Shown here: piece after piece, positions 43,112-54,520 of the stretch | How the letters are laid out: every line of letters begins with the position of its first letter | Position numbering within the stretch: the stretch's first letter is position 1 | Assembly (NCBI GenBank): GCA_028386065.3 | Contig: JAKUCV010004474.1 | Span: 85,045 to 149,044 of the forward strand | DNA from: Turnera subulata | Lineage: Eukaryota; Streptophyta; Magnoliopsida; Malpighiales; Passifloraceae | DNA: 64,000 nt | Direction: 5' to 3' | Translations under genes and position numbers: made by a program | Notes under the pieces: model-generated | The model's input: the letters and a program-made list of their open reading frames with translations, nothing else | Told to the model about the DNA's origin: nothing | The model's database searches: none

Positions 43112-43126
43112 ATTGGTAGCGGAGCC
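43112..43126 (+). other. copia primer-binding site
   Basis: ATTGGTAGCGGAGCC directly after the LTR end; a variant of the initiator-Met-tRNA site TGGTATCAGAGC. Confidence 0.7.
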
Positions 43127-43289
43127 CCCTTGTTCTTAAGGGACCATAAACTTCAAAAATACAATACCCATAATCTCTCCAAAAATACAATACCCATAAA
43201 CTCAGCTTTTATTATAATTTAAAAATCCCAATTTCTCAATTCTTCAAGCCACTATAAATCAAATCAAGCAACACAACAAAGAAATTGCA

Positions 43290-43990
43290 AAAGATTATCG
43301 AGCTTTGTCTGCAATTTTTTGGTTGGTGTCCGAAGAAATTTTTACAAGAATTATGGCTTGTCAAACAACCAAATATGCTTGGGATAAGTTGAAGGTGGAG
43401 GTTTTGGGAAGCCAAAAATCAAGGCAGATGCAAGTCCTCAATCTCACATGTGAATTTGAGTTTTTGAGGATGGAGGAGGCTGAGTCACTTAAAGAATTTG
43501 CTGATAGGTTGATGAAGATTGTCAACCAAATCAGACTTTTGGGAGAAGATCTTCCAGACAAGAGGGTAGTTGAGAAGATATTGGTGAGTCTTCCAGAGAG
43601 GTTTGAATCTAAAATCTCCTCATTGCAAGAATCAGAAGACTTGTCTGAAATAACGTTGCAAGAGCTTGTTCATTCTTTACAAGCTCAAGAGAAAAGGAGA
43701 GCACTCAGGCAAGGAATTCAAGCAGAGGGAGCTATGAATGTTAAACATAAAAACAAGCATCAGTTCAGCACCAACAATCAAAAACAAGCTGCAGAGAAGA
43801 AGGGAAAGCAGAAGAAGTATAATGGCGACACCAAATTTGGTAAAAAAAAAACAATTTTCAGCTTGTTCTTTCTGCAAGAAAACAAATCATTCAGAGAAAT
43901 ATTGTTGGTTCAGACCTGATGCATAGTGCAAAAATTGCAAAAAGACAGGCCATGTTGATAAAGTTTGCCCACTTAAGAAGCAACAGCAAG
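43290..43990 (+). pseudogene. copia gag (UBN2 type) with two zinc knuckles
   Basis: Open from about 43290 without an ATG: the usual first ~80 residues are missing. Core: FWLVSEEIFTRIMACQTTKYAW, then LEFLRMxE-type helix and LPERFESKISSLQES. A run of nine A (43842-43850) shifts the frame before the knuckles CSFCKKTNHSEKYC and CKNCKKTGHVDKVC; one stop (TAG, 43923) lies between them. Confidence 0.8.
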
Positions 43991-44043
43991 ATCAGCTGGC
44001 TCAACGTGTTGAAAACCAGCAAGATGAAGCACGGGAGGAACAA

Positions 44044-44966
44044 TTGTTTGTTGCATCATGTTATACAATAGCAAAAAACAGTGATTGGCTTATTGATAGT
44101 GGTTGCACACACCACATGACTCACAAGATTGATGCTTTATCAGACTTGGATGAGTCTTATCTCTCAAAGGTCAAGATTGGGAATGGAAAAGGTGCTGTTG
44201 CAGTTGAGACTCCATCAGGTACCAAATTCATTTCTGAAGTTTTATATGTTTCCAACCTTGATCAAAATTTATTAAGTGTGGGCCAATTACTTGAGAACAA
44301 TTATTCGTTGATATTTAAAGATAATGCCTGCACTATATATGATGCTGCAAATAACAAGATATTTTCTGTTGGCATGAAGGACAAAAGTTTCTCATTAAAT
44401 TTGAGGAACAATAATGCTCATTCATATGCAAGCACAATTGATCTGACCTCTCTTTGGCATAAAAGGTTAGGTCATGTCAATTTTACTTCCTTGAAAAATC
44501 TTCATGCTAAGGAATTAGTAGATAACATGCCGGCTGTTGGAGAATGCTCTGCTGTTTGTGAGGTCTGTCAATAGGGGAAGCAATCAAAATTGTCATTTCA
44601 GGTCAATAAAGCTTGGAGAGCCTCAGAAAAACTACAATTAGTCCATACAGATGTTTGTGGACCAATGAAAGTACTTTCTTTAGGAGGCTGCAGGTACTTT
44701 ATTCTCTTTATAGATGATTTTTCAAGAATGTGTTGGGTTTATTTCTTAAAGCAAAAATCTGAGATATTTGAGATATTTCAAAAATTCAAAGCTTTGGTAG
44801 AAAATCAGAGTGGTTGCTTTATAAAGATCCTAAGGTCAGATAACGGGACTGAATACACTTCACTGAATTTAAACAAGTTTTGTGAAGATGCTGGCATCTC
44901 TCATCAGCTCACAGTAAGTTTTACTCAACAGCAAAATGGAGTTAGTGAAAAAAAAATAGAACAGTC
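44044..44966 (+). pseudogene. copia protease and integrase, truncated
   Basis: Protease motif DWLIDSGCTHHM, then the GAG-pre-integrase domain (LWHKRLGHVNFTSLKNLH; CEVCQ). A TAG follows and then integrase ([44 protein letters not shown]). Two of the three catalytic acidic residues are seen, with the Glu region at the cut. The Tat-like LTR begins at 44967. Confidence 0.85.
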
Positions 44967-45584
44967 TGTGAACACCCAAATTTGACCCACGAAAATTATA
45001 TTGAGATTAGACTCCAAACATGTTTGAATCATAAGATTGATGAGTTAGTCTTGGGTTGAAGCATGGATGGGGTTTAATTTTAGTAGAATTTATACGTTAT
45101 AGTAATTAGGACTTTTATATGCCTAGGATTAATGAGACGATTTAATCATGGGATATGTTAAGGACTAAAATTCTAAAATGTATTTTATCTCATTAAATTT
45201 GAGCTTGTTTATTTATTAAACCCAATTATATTTATTCTTGGGTTGAATATAAATATAAGGGTCCAATTTAATAAGGTATGGACTTTTCTTCAGAGTTGCA
45301 CAACCCATTAACACCTTGCTTGCAGACAAATTTAGCTCTGATTTTCGTGGAAAATCAGAGTTAAATCATTCCTTAATAGCAAGAATGTTTTTGGTATGAT
45401 TTTGGCTTAAAATGTGGAATCAATGTGTAATTAGTCAATTAGGAGATGATTGAGAGGAGTAGTAATCAAGAAAGCAGAGGATTTTGAGCAGTCTAGGGGT
45501 TAATTATGCGGTAGGATCAATCAAGGAGGAATTAGGGGAGAATCGGGACCGAAAAAGGAAAGAACGGGTGAGACGCGTAGGCGC

Positions 45585-45690
45585 GGGCGGTCTTCTCGGG
45601 ATGACCGCCGGGCCTGGGCGGTCTTCCACCCATGACCGCCCGGCCTGGCTGTCATCCATAGGATGACCGCCGGCCATGGCGGTCATGCAC
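45585..45690 (+). promoter_or_regulatory. GGCGGTC/GACCGCC palindrome cluster in U3
   Basis: At least four GGCGGTC and three GACCGCC units within ~105 bases, 125-230 bases upstream of the TATA box. They can pair with one another. A similar cluster stands upstream of the TATA box in the LTR fragment 12471-13580. Confidence 0.6.
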
Positions 45691-45813
45691 ACCCAGAAAC
45701 GCGTTTTCTCCCCGATTTTCGCTCGTATTCTGATTCTACTCGGTTTTGGCCCAGATTTTTTGCCATTACCTTGATCATTAAGATGGTCCACGCCCCTAGG
45801 CTACCCAGAACAC

Positions 45814-45821
45814 TATAAATA
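45814..45821 (+). promoter_or_regulatory. LTR TATA box
   Basis: TATAAATA in the context CACTATAAATAGGACC. Confidence 0.75.
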
Positions 45822-46482
45822 GGACCCTCCTCTCACATTTCAAGGGAGACACATTCTACTACACAAACACTCCTCATAAAGCTTGGAGAAACTCTATCTC
45901 TCCAAGTTTAAGAAATAGTTCCATAGGAAAAACTCTCACAGAATTTCGTGGGTAGCATCATCCATTGAAGGCAGCAAAGGGTAGAATCAAGAAGAACTCC
46001 AAGATTGAGTTGAGGTGTAGGAGGAAATTGTGTGGGAGGCACAACCCAAACCAAGGAGCTAGAGGAGGGCTACAAGAGGTAATCCTAATCCCTTTTTGTC
46101 TGACCAATTATTGTTGAGATGTTGATGTTGATGATGATGTGACTGTTGTGATTCCATGTCAAGAACTACGTGGGCTTTGAACCTGGTCACCGGGGTACGT
46201 AGGTGGTTTCTAGTGGTGGAAACTCATGCCCAAACATCTTCTTCTCCCTTTTCTTTTTAATATTCAGTTATTATGTGTTTTGGTGCTCACACTTGAACAC
46301 TTGCACGAGGCATACAAAATCCTCTAATTGCACAAAGTTTCACCCCAACATGGATGGGAGCCTAACACCTTCCCATCCATGACGAATCCCCGGGTCCAGC
46401 ATCTTTGTTTCGTTATCCAGTTACCTAAATGAAGTCACATGAAGGGTTTTTCCCAAGTTTTTGTCCCTTAATAAAATTTGGG

Positions 46483-46492
46483 TGGCGACTCC
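46483..46492 (+). other. Tat-like primer-binding site
   Basis: TGGCGACTCC, complementary to a tRNA end ...GGAGTCGCCA (an Arg-tRNA type, by my recollection of Ogre/Tat elements). A second GCGACTCC copy lies near 46580. Confidence 0.6.
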
Positions 46493-47087
46493 AAAGATGT
46501 TGGATGATGGTTATGAAGAAGGTGTTAAGGAAAGGTGAATAGGCCCAAGTGATTTTGGGTCGGGTATTCATAGCTTGCGACTCCCCTGGGGACTTTGAGG
46601 GTTTAAGAAACTTTGTGCAATTATTGAATTTCAGTATGCCTTTTTATATGTCATCATAAGTGCCCTACATTCATCATAAATGTTGTGAAGCCCTTTTTAC
46701 GGTAAGAGGGCCAGGGGATCCAAGCCCGCTACAATGCTTTCTTTAAGTGATAGTGGCTTGTGTGAACCGGTTTCTCGCTGCTCATGCAATGATAGGGATT
46801 AATGGGCCTTGGACCTCACGCGATATCTTTTATCACATGTGAGTAGGCCAAACTATTCCTTAGCGGCAGTCTTTTAGCCCCCAACCAGCCACATACCCTG
46901 AGCATCCCATGCATGATGAATCAATAGGTGTTGCGTGCATTTGAGTGCTTGTTGTTGTGAGTTCAGGTAGAAATACATGAGGTGCCCCCTCGTTCATTCC
47001 TCCATATATAAATCCGAAAAGACATGTGTGAGATAGTTCTTGGGGAGTCAAAGACCCTGACACCGTTCCTTTAAATATTAGGACAAC
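46493..47087 (+). other. Tat-like leader
   Basis: About 600-base leader between the primer-binding site and gag ATG. No ORF recognised. Confidence 0.5.
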
Positions 47088-48446
47088 ATGAGTGAGGAAA
47101 ATGGTGCCAAAATGCCTGAGGAAATTCTGAACTTACTCAAGGATCCGAATATCATAGAAGCACTCCAAGCCTTGAAGAAAGGGAAGATGGTGTCCCCTGG
47201 GAGTAATGGGGGACAACATTCAAAACCGGATGGTGAGCATAATGTGGTGATAGTTCAGGATAGTGATTCGGTGGCGCAAGAATCTAAGGGAGATGGGGAG
47301 CGACTTAGAAGATTGGAGGACCTCTTGAAAACCATGAAGAAGAAGGAGGACGATTGGAATTTAGATCGCCTGTCTTTGTTCCCCGAGGCCCGTTTGCCTA
47401 AAAAATTTAAGATGCCAGATATCGAGAAGTTCAATGGAACAGGATGTCCCACAACTCACCTGAAGATCTATGTGAGGATGCTGCAACCCATGGGGATTGG
47501 GCCTGAATTAATGACCCAATTATTTCAAAGAACTTTATCTGGAGGAGCTTTGATGTGGTTCATGACCTTGGATGAGAGCAAGATAAGCAAATGGGAGGAC
47601 CTCTGTAAAGAATTCCTGAAGCAGTATAACTATAACACTGAGGTGGATGTGACCAAAAGGGATCTCGAGACAACCAAGAAAGAAGGTCAAGAGACGTTTT
47701 CCGCTTACATCTCGAGATGGCGTAATAAAGCATCTTTGATGGTGGACAGACCCATAGAAGAAGATCAAGTGCAGATGGTGATCAAGAATCTACAGCCGAT
47801 TTACTACGATCGCATGGTTGGCAATTATTATGCCAATTTTAAAGCACTCATTGGGGCAGGAATACAACTAGAAGATGCTATTAGCTTGGGAAAGATCAGG
47901 ATGCCTACGGACACCTCCAGAAGGAGTTTTAATGCGCCCCCAGGAAGAAAGCACGCCGAAGTGAATCATGTCACTGTTCAGACCCCACTACAGGTTGAGT
48001 CGAATAGAAGGGAGTTTACTCCCCTCCCTATGTCTTTAGGAAAGATGCTGCAGAAGTGTGTGGAAGTGAATTTGCTGCAGCCCCTGGAACCAAAATCTGG
48101 TCTTCCCTATGGAGGGGACCCTAATAAATTCTGCGGATTCCATCAGGCGGCTGGGCATGCTACAGACAACTACGTCCGACTTCAGCATGATATCCAGGAT
48201 TTAAAAGAAAGGAATGAAATAATTTTGCCCAAAAGGCCGAATACCAATTCAAATCCCCTGCCCTTACTCGGAGAGGTCGATATGATGGAGGTCGATTCCA
48301 AGCATGAGCTGCCATGCTGTGTGCTCGATCTGAGTTGGTATGAAGACTCTGATGAAGAAGTTGATGTCATCACTACATCGGGAAGAGTGGCGAGAAGGGC
48401 TCCCCTTCACATAGATGAATCGGAAGAAATAACGGATCCTGAATAA
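47088..48446 (+). pseudogene. Tat/Ogre-like gag, long open frame
   Basis: 452 codons from ATG 47088. The gag core has LPKKFKMPDIEKFNGTGCP, GALMWFMTLDESKISKWEDL and FSAYISRWRNKASLM. Near the end is CGFHQAAGHATDN, the knuckle-like element of this clade with its last Cys replaced by Tyr. Gag is intact except for the TAA at 48444, which separates it from protease in the same frame. It is much better preserved than the rest of the element, which is interrupted. Confidence 0.85.
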
Positions 48447-48449
48447 GAC

Positions 48450-48668
48450 ATGGTGATAAAACAATTGAAGAAGACTCAGGCCAATATCTCTATCTGGGGT
48501 TTACTAACGTCTTCTCGCCCACATCGAGAAAAGGTACTCCAAACCTTAAGCAAGCCTTCTTGCCCCATTGATACCGCACCAGATGCATTGGCCAACATGA
48601 TAGCTTCAGTAGAAGTTGACAATCAAATATCCATCTCAGACAAAGACCTCCACTCGGGTAGGGAAGCC
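48450..48668 (+). pseudogene. Tat-like protease region, left part
   Basis: Continues in the gag frame after the TAA: QANISIWGLLTSSRPHREKV, PIDTAPDALANMI, SISDKDL. The frame is cut at 48668 by the LTR element. It resumes at 57718 after removal of one AAGCC target copy. Confidence 0.85.
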
Positions 48669-51600
48669 TGAAACGCCCCGACCTAAATTTACCCAACATA
48701 CAGTATTTACCGAACAACAGTGTCAACACGTAGCACAAACTGTGTAGTACAACAGAAAACTGGTCCATTGGCCCAAAAATAATAACAGTCACCCGACCTC
48801 GGGTACATCAACATCAATAGCACAGCGGAAGCATTTATAAACTCAATGTCAACATATGCAAAGCCCGATGCAAACTATTGGATCCGAGTCCTGTTCGAGG
48901 GTACACTGCATCTTGTCATGTGTGTTCCTATACTCAGCACAAATCAAACTACGTGACCGAGTCACGCAGGCGAGGGGTGAGTGAGAAGTGCTCACCAGGT
49001 AAAATCCATAAGTAAAGATAAATATACATGCAACCCATTAATAACCAAGTCACGTCAACAACAATTACTCAGATACCTTAAATAACACTCCTTGTGATTC
49101 TAGACACACTATTTTAATTTTATTATCAAGGCCCCTATCACTAGTTAAATGGTGGCCGTCGCTAGGTAGTCAAGCTAACTAGCCCGTGGACCCCGCTCTG
49201 GTACCTCCACGTAATAACTAGCGCAGACAGGGAGCAGACCCCAAGCACACTCTCCCCCAGCGCCTAAAATAAAGATTGGTACAGACAGAGAGAAGACCCC
49301 AAGCACACTCTCCCCCAGAACCATAACTATAAAGACTACCATCAGGCTATTCCAACATTTAACTGTGACTTACTAGATGTCTAAGTGTTTCCATTTTATT
49401 ATCTTCTTTTCCCCCGACTTTTACTATGTCACTATTAACCGGCTATTATCTCATTATCCCGAACAGGCTCACGGCCGCTCCGCTCGTCTGGATAATAACT
49501 TAACCAAACTGTCATCACATAATAGTACCCCCAGTTCTCAACTCACACAATTCTTACAGTCAACAACAACAACAATAAACTTACTACTACCAACAATTCC
49601 AATATCATCAATAACATCAACAATCAATCACAGACAAAGAACTAGTATCATACCAGCAAATATCACACATAGTAAACAAACAGCAACTTGATATCACGGG
49701 CGGTATATAAATATTTACTTATCCTCACCCAATGCTTCCTAAATACTGACATGTGATCCTGCTTCATTGTTACACGTACCTATATCATAACAAACTATAA
49801 TCACACATAGTGCACAACCATGATGATATGCATAATATATTTATGCTAATCGGTTATTAGTCGGCTTGTTAGATAACCACCCATTATCCTCGGTTAACCA
49901 TTTTTATTGAAGTATCATATTCGATTATTATTAACCATTAAATAAAATTCCACATTCTTAATAAGTGTTTATCTCATAGTATAAAATAATTTCTTATGGA
50001 AAGTAACAGTTATGTACATATTTTAAAGTCTAATTGATAGTTAATAATACGGCGACAGTGGCATACCCGACAATAAACTGGTGGTGAAAATAAATAAGAC
50101 AGCCAATATAATTTAATTATACATATGTATTTACATATATATTTTTACATGTTTGTTTAACATGTTTGGTAGTGGTATAATTAATGTATTACTCATAAAT
50201 AATAGGATTTGTAAATTATCTTATATTGCTAATTATGTGTGCCTTTCAAAGGTTTAAACCGATCAGAGAATCCGAAGGTAATCTTAGTGAAATTAATTTC
50301 AAGTTATACATTAAACTTATGAAGATATAATCAAATACAAAATAAAATTGAATTATAGGCCAATTAATCATGTTCCCAGATTAAATAACTAATCCGTCAA
50401 TTAACATCTTTAACGTGCCTATGGTTATGTCCGTGAAGAGAGCATCTCGAGAACATGGGCTTCCGCACGTTCGGCCCGTTTCCGAGTCCGTGGTGCACAT
50501 CGAACCCAAACCCGAGCTCATAGGAGTTAACAGGTCTAAGGAATTACCACGGTATTTTGTCAACAGTTCTGTCTCGTGGAAAGATACCCGAGTCCTTGCC
50601 GTAAACTTCCCGAGACAATGGATTCTTGCCGGATTTCGTCCTGGCACTGTTCACTGTTACCATTCCGGCTATTATTCATCACCAAACAAACACCCAACCT
50701 GTCGTATAGAGTCACCAATGAACCAATCAATAGCACCATCACAGCCCACACTCACCACCCCGGCAGCCCTCCAAGGTCACCGTCCCCAAACAAAACAACC
50801 AACAACCGACTCAACCCATAACTCAAACAATAAAGACTGAAATGAGAAATGGAGAAGCACGGCCAGGAGCTCACCCGGCGCTGCGACGTAACCGTCGTCG
50901 TTCGTTGGGGGTGGCGCCACGCGCCACTGGACGTGTGAGAAGGGCAAGGTGTCAGATCGGCGCCGTGGAAATAGGGGAAGAGGAAAAGGAGGAGCGACGG
51001 AGGCACGTGTTGCAAAAAAATGGAAGAAGAGGTCGGGCCTTCTGCGCGCGATCGGGGTTTATGCTCTGCTCCGACAGCGGCGGCGGATTTGAGGAGGAGG
51101 AGGAATCAGACCCCCTTTTACGCGGTGGCGGCTCGAGCTCAGTCCCCCGGTGGTGTCGAGCTCGTCTCGGGCGGCCGTGACGTCGTCTGTCTGAGCTCTG
51201 CAGCGGCTGTGAGTGAGGCGGAGATCGGAGGCAGAGGCGGTGGAGCCTTGCTGCAGGGGAGGACGGCGCAGCGAGGGATAGAGCGAGGAGAGAGGTTGAT
51301 GGTGGTGACGAGGAAAGAGATGCAAGCAGTGGTGGTGGTGGTTGGTGGGTGCGGGCGGCAGTTCGAGGGAGAGGAGAGAAAAGAGGGAGATGAGTGTGAG
51401 GGGTGCGTGCGTGAAAGCCGGTGAAGGGGAGGAGATTAAAAAAAATGGAATGAAGAAATTAAAGGAGAAAGAATAAAGAAAAGATGGAAAGAAAAGGAAG
51501 TGGGGGTTGCAGGTTTCGGTGATAGTGGGGTGGAGGAGGAGAAGAGATAAAATTAAAAAAAAAGAAAGTGGAGAAGATGGTGGAGGAGGGAACTGTTGGT

Positions 51601-51916
51601 GTCGGTGTAACGGTTATATGATTGAGTAGGGAAGAATCTAACCACCAAAATGTCTCTTATGTCCTTCTTCCTTTCTTTAGTTTTCAAACTACACCAGGGG
51701 CATAATTGTCTTTTTGCAGTTTTCCAAACCGGAAAAATTCCAACTTGTCCCGGAAAAAACTGCAAAAATATCCCGAACGTGGAACAAGGCTCGGTTTCGA
51801 GCTCCGACGCTCGATTTACCTTGAATTAATTACCCAAGATTAATTCATTTGGTAAATCATTGTATAAAGACTTTTACATTCCGGTAAAAATACAAATTTT
51901 TACCGGGGCTGTTACA
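48669..51916 (-). repeat. 3' LTR of element 2
   Basis: 3,248 bases. It contains a GC-rich segment (50840-51420) with ORF shadows on both strands that recur in the other LTR, and AT-rich flanks. No known protein is encoded. The related LTR at 8808-10469 shares both the right end and the cgcaggNgaggggtgag block. Confidence 0.92.
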
Positions 51917-51952
51917 TACTACCCACCTTAAATAGATTTTCGTCCCCGAAAT
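51917..51952 (-). other. polypurine junction of element 2
   Basis: Minus strand: GGGGACGAAAATC, then TATTTAAGGTGGGTAGTA, and then TGTAACAGCCC. This is the standard junction before a 3' LTR. Confidence 0.8.
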
Positions 51953-52061
51953 TCCTTGTCTTATCCGTGGATCCTACCACGATATGCTTCTGATACACTC
52001 TTCCAGCTGTCTGAAATCAACACGTTATCCTGTTTATACCCTTACGCGTCTCTGGCTCCCT

Positions 52062-52069
52062 TATAAAAA
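52062..52069 (+). promoter_or_regulatory. TATA box of antisense ORF A (element 2)
   Basis: TATAAAAA 42 bases before the ATG at 52104. Conserved in position with element 1 (10614). Confidence 0.6.
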
Positions 52070-52103
52070 CCAAACCTCAAAACCTAGTAACTTACTCTCT
52101 GCC

Positions 52104-52502
52104 ATGGACTCACCAATAAGAACTCGAACTACCTCTGAATCAGAGGAGTTAAGTTATACAGGTGGGGTTAATCCCTTTACGGACTCCGACGAAGAACAGC
52201 CGAAGAAACGCTTCAAGACGAACATCATCGGTCTCAAGGAACATATGGTCGTCTCCAGGAGACGGCGAAAGAAATCTGTCGGCAAGGAGGAGCCTTCCAG
52301 TCGCAAGGATGCTGATGATAGGATGGGCAAGGCAACTGCTCCCAGCGAAGCATCACTGCAGACACTGAAGCTTCTGACCGCTTCACTGAAGAAGATCAAC
52401 ACGGCGGTGATGCAGATCGAACAGGCGTGTATGGGACTCTCCTCTGAGGTCGAGAACATACAAAAACTTGTAAAAGATTTAGAAAAGCAAGTAACTCCAT
52501 AG
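52104..52502 (+). CDS. antisense ORF A: basic, coiled-coil protein of unknown function
   Basis: 132 codons from ATG 52104 to TAG 52500; an upstream extension to 51984 is not shared with element 1, so I prefer this start. Layout: acidic/Ser-rich N-terminus, two basic clusters (PKKRFKTN; SRRRRKKS) that could be nuclear signals, a linker, and a helix ending IQKLVKDLEKQVTP with heptad-like spacing. It is antisense to the retroelement and has its own TATA box and a following AATAAA (52535). The same protein is in element 1. In the 18-codon block around KTNIIGLKEHMVVS eight codons differ and all changes are silent, which supports a coding role. Family unknown; it could be host-derived or LINE-ORF1-like. 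Confidence 0.65.
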   Translation: MDSPIRTRTTSESEELSYTGGVNPFTDSDEEQPKKRFKTNIIGLKEHMVVSRRRRKKSVGKEEPSSRKDADDRMGKATAPSEASLQTLKLLTASLKKINTAVMQIEQACMGLSSEVENIQKLVKDLEKQVTP

Positions 52503-53593
52503 AGTACTCCTTCTCTATGTAATATGTTATCAAAAATAAATAAAGTGGTTGTTTTTATTAAAACAAAACATTTTATTAATAATAATTCGAAAACGTATAT
52601 AGCGGAATTGAATTATTTTAAGGCAACATAAAATCCAACAGGAAGGAAATAAACCAAACCCTTTTGTTAATAATCGGAAAACATAAATAGCGGTAATGAA
52701 ATATATATATATATTTTAAAAAGAATAGAAACCAACAAAAAGGGAATATAATCAAATCTGTTATTAGTAACCCAAAACACAGAAGGTGGTAAGAGCAAAT
52801 ATTTTATGTAAGGATAAAAACCAGCAAGGAAGAAATAAAATCAATCATAAAGGAGTTAAATAAAACTCGTTTTCCTTATCCAACGCTCTAGACCGGTCAC
52901 ATAGGTCCTCGATTCCGAGCATTGCAACTTGCAGTTGCTATCAGAGATGTCGATTCTCTATGTGAAAACGTCGTTCGTTATCTCGCAAGACGATGATGAC
53001 GTTACAAACACGTGTTGGTCCACTGGAAGAATCGGCAGCCACTCGTCTATAAACTCTACAAGAGCGAAAACGTCTTTCGGGATTCGTATCCCTCCATGAT
53101 GTCCAAATAGGAGCAACCTTGTCGCTCATGCACCGTACTCGAGGTATCGTCCCATCAATCTGGCCATGTTGGCCTCTGAATGATGTGATAAAAGGTGTAA
53201 AAAATATAGAAAAAGCCATAAAAAGAAACGCCAAGATAGCCAGGGCGAAAGAAAATTGTGAGTTGGAAAAGAGCTGAAAAACACTCATGCTTGTAGCCAG
53301 AAAACATACAAAGTGATGAAGCAATAAATGAGGCAACGACAAAATTTTCAAAAACCAACACCTTGAAGAATGAAAACGGTTTGGAGCTTTGTGAAAAGAA
53401 ATCTACTTTACCAATCACCGAAAAATCTTTTAGACTCTTCTAGGGAAAGGTGGGGTCTAAACTTTGAAAAACAAATAATCATATCTCTATAAAAAGGCAA
53501 AGTAGTGGAAAGTAAATAATCAAAAAGCATTTTAAAAGAGATATTTGTAAAACACATTTAGAGATGAAAACACAAAAAACACTTCGAGACAAA
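52503..53593 (+). other. spacer between antisense ORFs A and B (element 2)
   Basis: AT-rich at the left, with AATAAA at 52535. The right half is partly conserved with 11268-11818. A TATA-like TATAAAAA at 53488 could serve ORF B. A minus-strand ORF (52941-53351) with a hydrophobic stretch overlaps; its coding status is unproven. Confidence 0.5.
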
Positions 53594-54277
53594 ATGCCTG
53601 CTTCATCATCTGTCTTTTTCCTTGAGGGTGCCTCCTTAGGAAGGAGGAATAGGCTGGCCTACAGCCTGATAAACGAGCGTCCCGAGGAACTACCGAACGA
53701 GCTCGGCAAGATGCCTCGTCTAGTCTTTGTCGATGAACTCTACTCGTCCAGGTTCTTTGTTACTCCTATGGAAGAGATGTTTTTCCTAGAGGACCATAGC
53801 ACCCTAAGAACTTCCTTCTACGGCTCGGCCAATTCCGTCATGTTTTTGATTTTTGAAAGACTTCAGGAATTCAACCTAGAGCCCACTTGTCAATTCCTGG
53901 ACCAAGGTACCTATTACCAGCTTTCAATGACCGCTCAGAGCATGCCCCGAGTAACTCGGTTACCACCAACTTGGCCAAAGGCTCGTCTACTGGTGTGGAA
54001 CTGCAGAGGAATCGCTAGGCGTTCCCAGGAGTTTTCGCGTACCTTGAGAGATCTGAAGAACCAGTACAAGCCCAACATGGTTCTACTCACGGAGACCTAG
54101 TGGCAGCCTGAAGACGATCACGGTGTCATCCCACTTCGTTTCCCTCCGGCAAACCGGTTCGAGCTTCACGGCCAAAACAACACGGGCAGTATGTGGTTCT
54201 CATGGAACGATAGCATCAGGGTCAACATTACCAATGACCCAACAAGCTTCAGGGTCAACGTTGTACCAGCAAGATAA
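53594..54277 (+). pseudogene. antisense ORF B: unknown domain fused to LINE-type endonuclease start
   Basis: ATG 53594 opens 99 codons homologous to element 1 (SSVFFLEGASLGRRNRLAYS; LVFVDELYSSRFFVTPMEE). After a ~40-residue linker follows LLVWNCRGIARRSQEFSRTL and NMVLLTET, the start of an endonuclease/exonuclease/phosphatase domain as in LINE ORF2. One in-frame TAG (54098) interrupts it. Coding continues (FELHGQNNTGSMWFSWN) to TAA at 54275, well short of a full nuclease domain. Without the stop it would be 227 residues. I do not recognise the N-terminal domain. The conserved start context (cgagacaaNATGCC) supports this ATG. Confidence 0.6.
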
Positions 54278-54508
54278 ATAATTTTAATAACAATAATGTA
54301 ATAATAATATTAGTAATAATAATAATATTTATGTTTCTGCATGTTTATGGCATCAATTACCTCTTATGTGAATGTCCTGTGGCAAGCTGGCGTCCCTCGA
54401 CTGGATCCAATATGTACTAACTAAATGATATAAATGCAATATAATAAACATATAGAGCGAGCTATGCACAGCAAATAAGCAAAACAATCACCGAAGGACC
54501 TACCGCCC

Positions 54509-54520
54509 GCTCCACTACCA
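54509..54520 (-). other. primer-binding site of element 2
   Basis: Minus strand TTTTGGTAGTGGAGCGGG directly after the LTR end. TGGTAGTGGAGC matches 9 of 12 bases of the initiator-Met-tRNA site TGGTATCAGAGC. Confidence 0.65.

Larger units (their letters stand above)
42674..44966 (+). mobile_element. Ty1/copia element, left half
   Basis: 5' LTR, PBS, gag, protease and integrase in order, broken inside integrase by the Tat-like LTR at 44967. The RT half is not found in the window. Inserted in the kelch-like gene. Confidence 0.82.
44967..46482 (+). repeat. 5' LTR of Tat-like element
   Basis: From TGTGAACACCC at the copia break to just before TGGCGACTCC. It has a TATA box at 45814, a GC-rich palindrome cluster at 45585-45690, and a U5 related to the fragment at 12471-12960. 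The right end lacks a clear CA, so the boundary is approximate. No second LTR is in the window. Confidence 0.65.

Noticed and set aside
50842..51424. Arg/Gly-rich ORFs in the GC-rich part of the element 2 LTR, mirrored at 56626-57279
   Set aside because: Both copies are in LTRs, frames are open on both strands because of GC content, indels shift the frame between the copies, and no motif is recognised.
52941..53351. Minus-strand ORF with a hydrophobic stretch, possible envelope-like protein
   Set aside because: Only weak agreement with the position in element 1 (11467-11685), no signal or coiled-coil motif typical of an envelope; the similarity may be only at DNA level.
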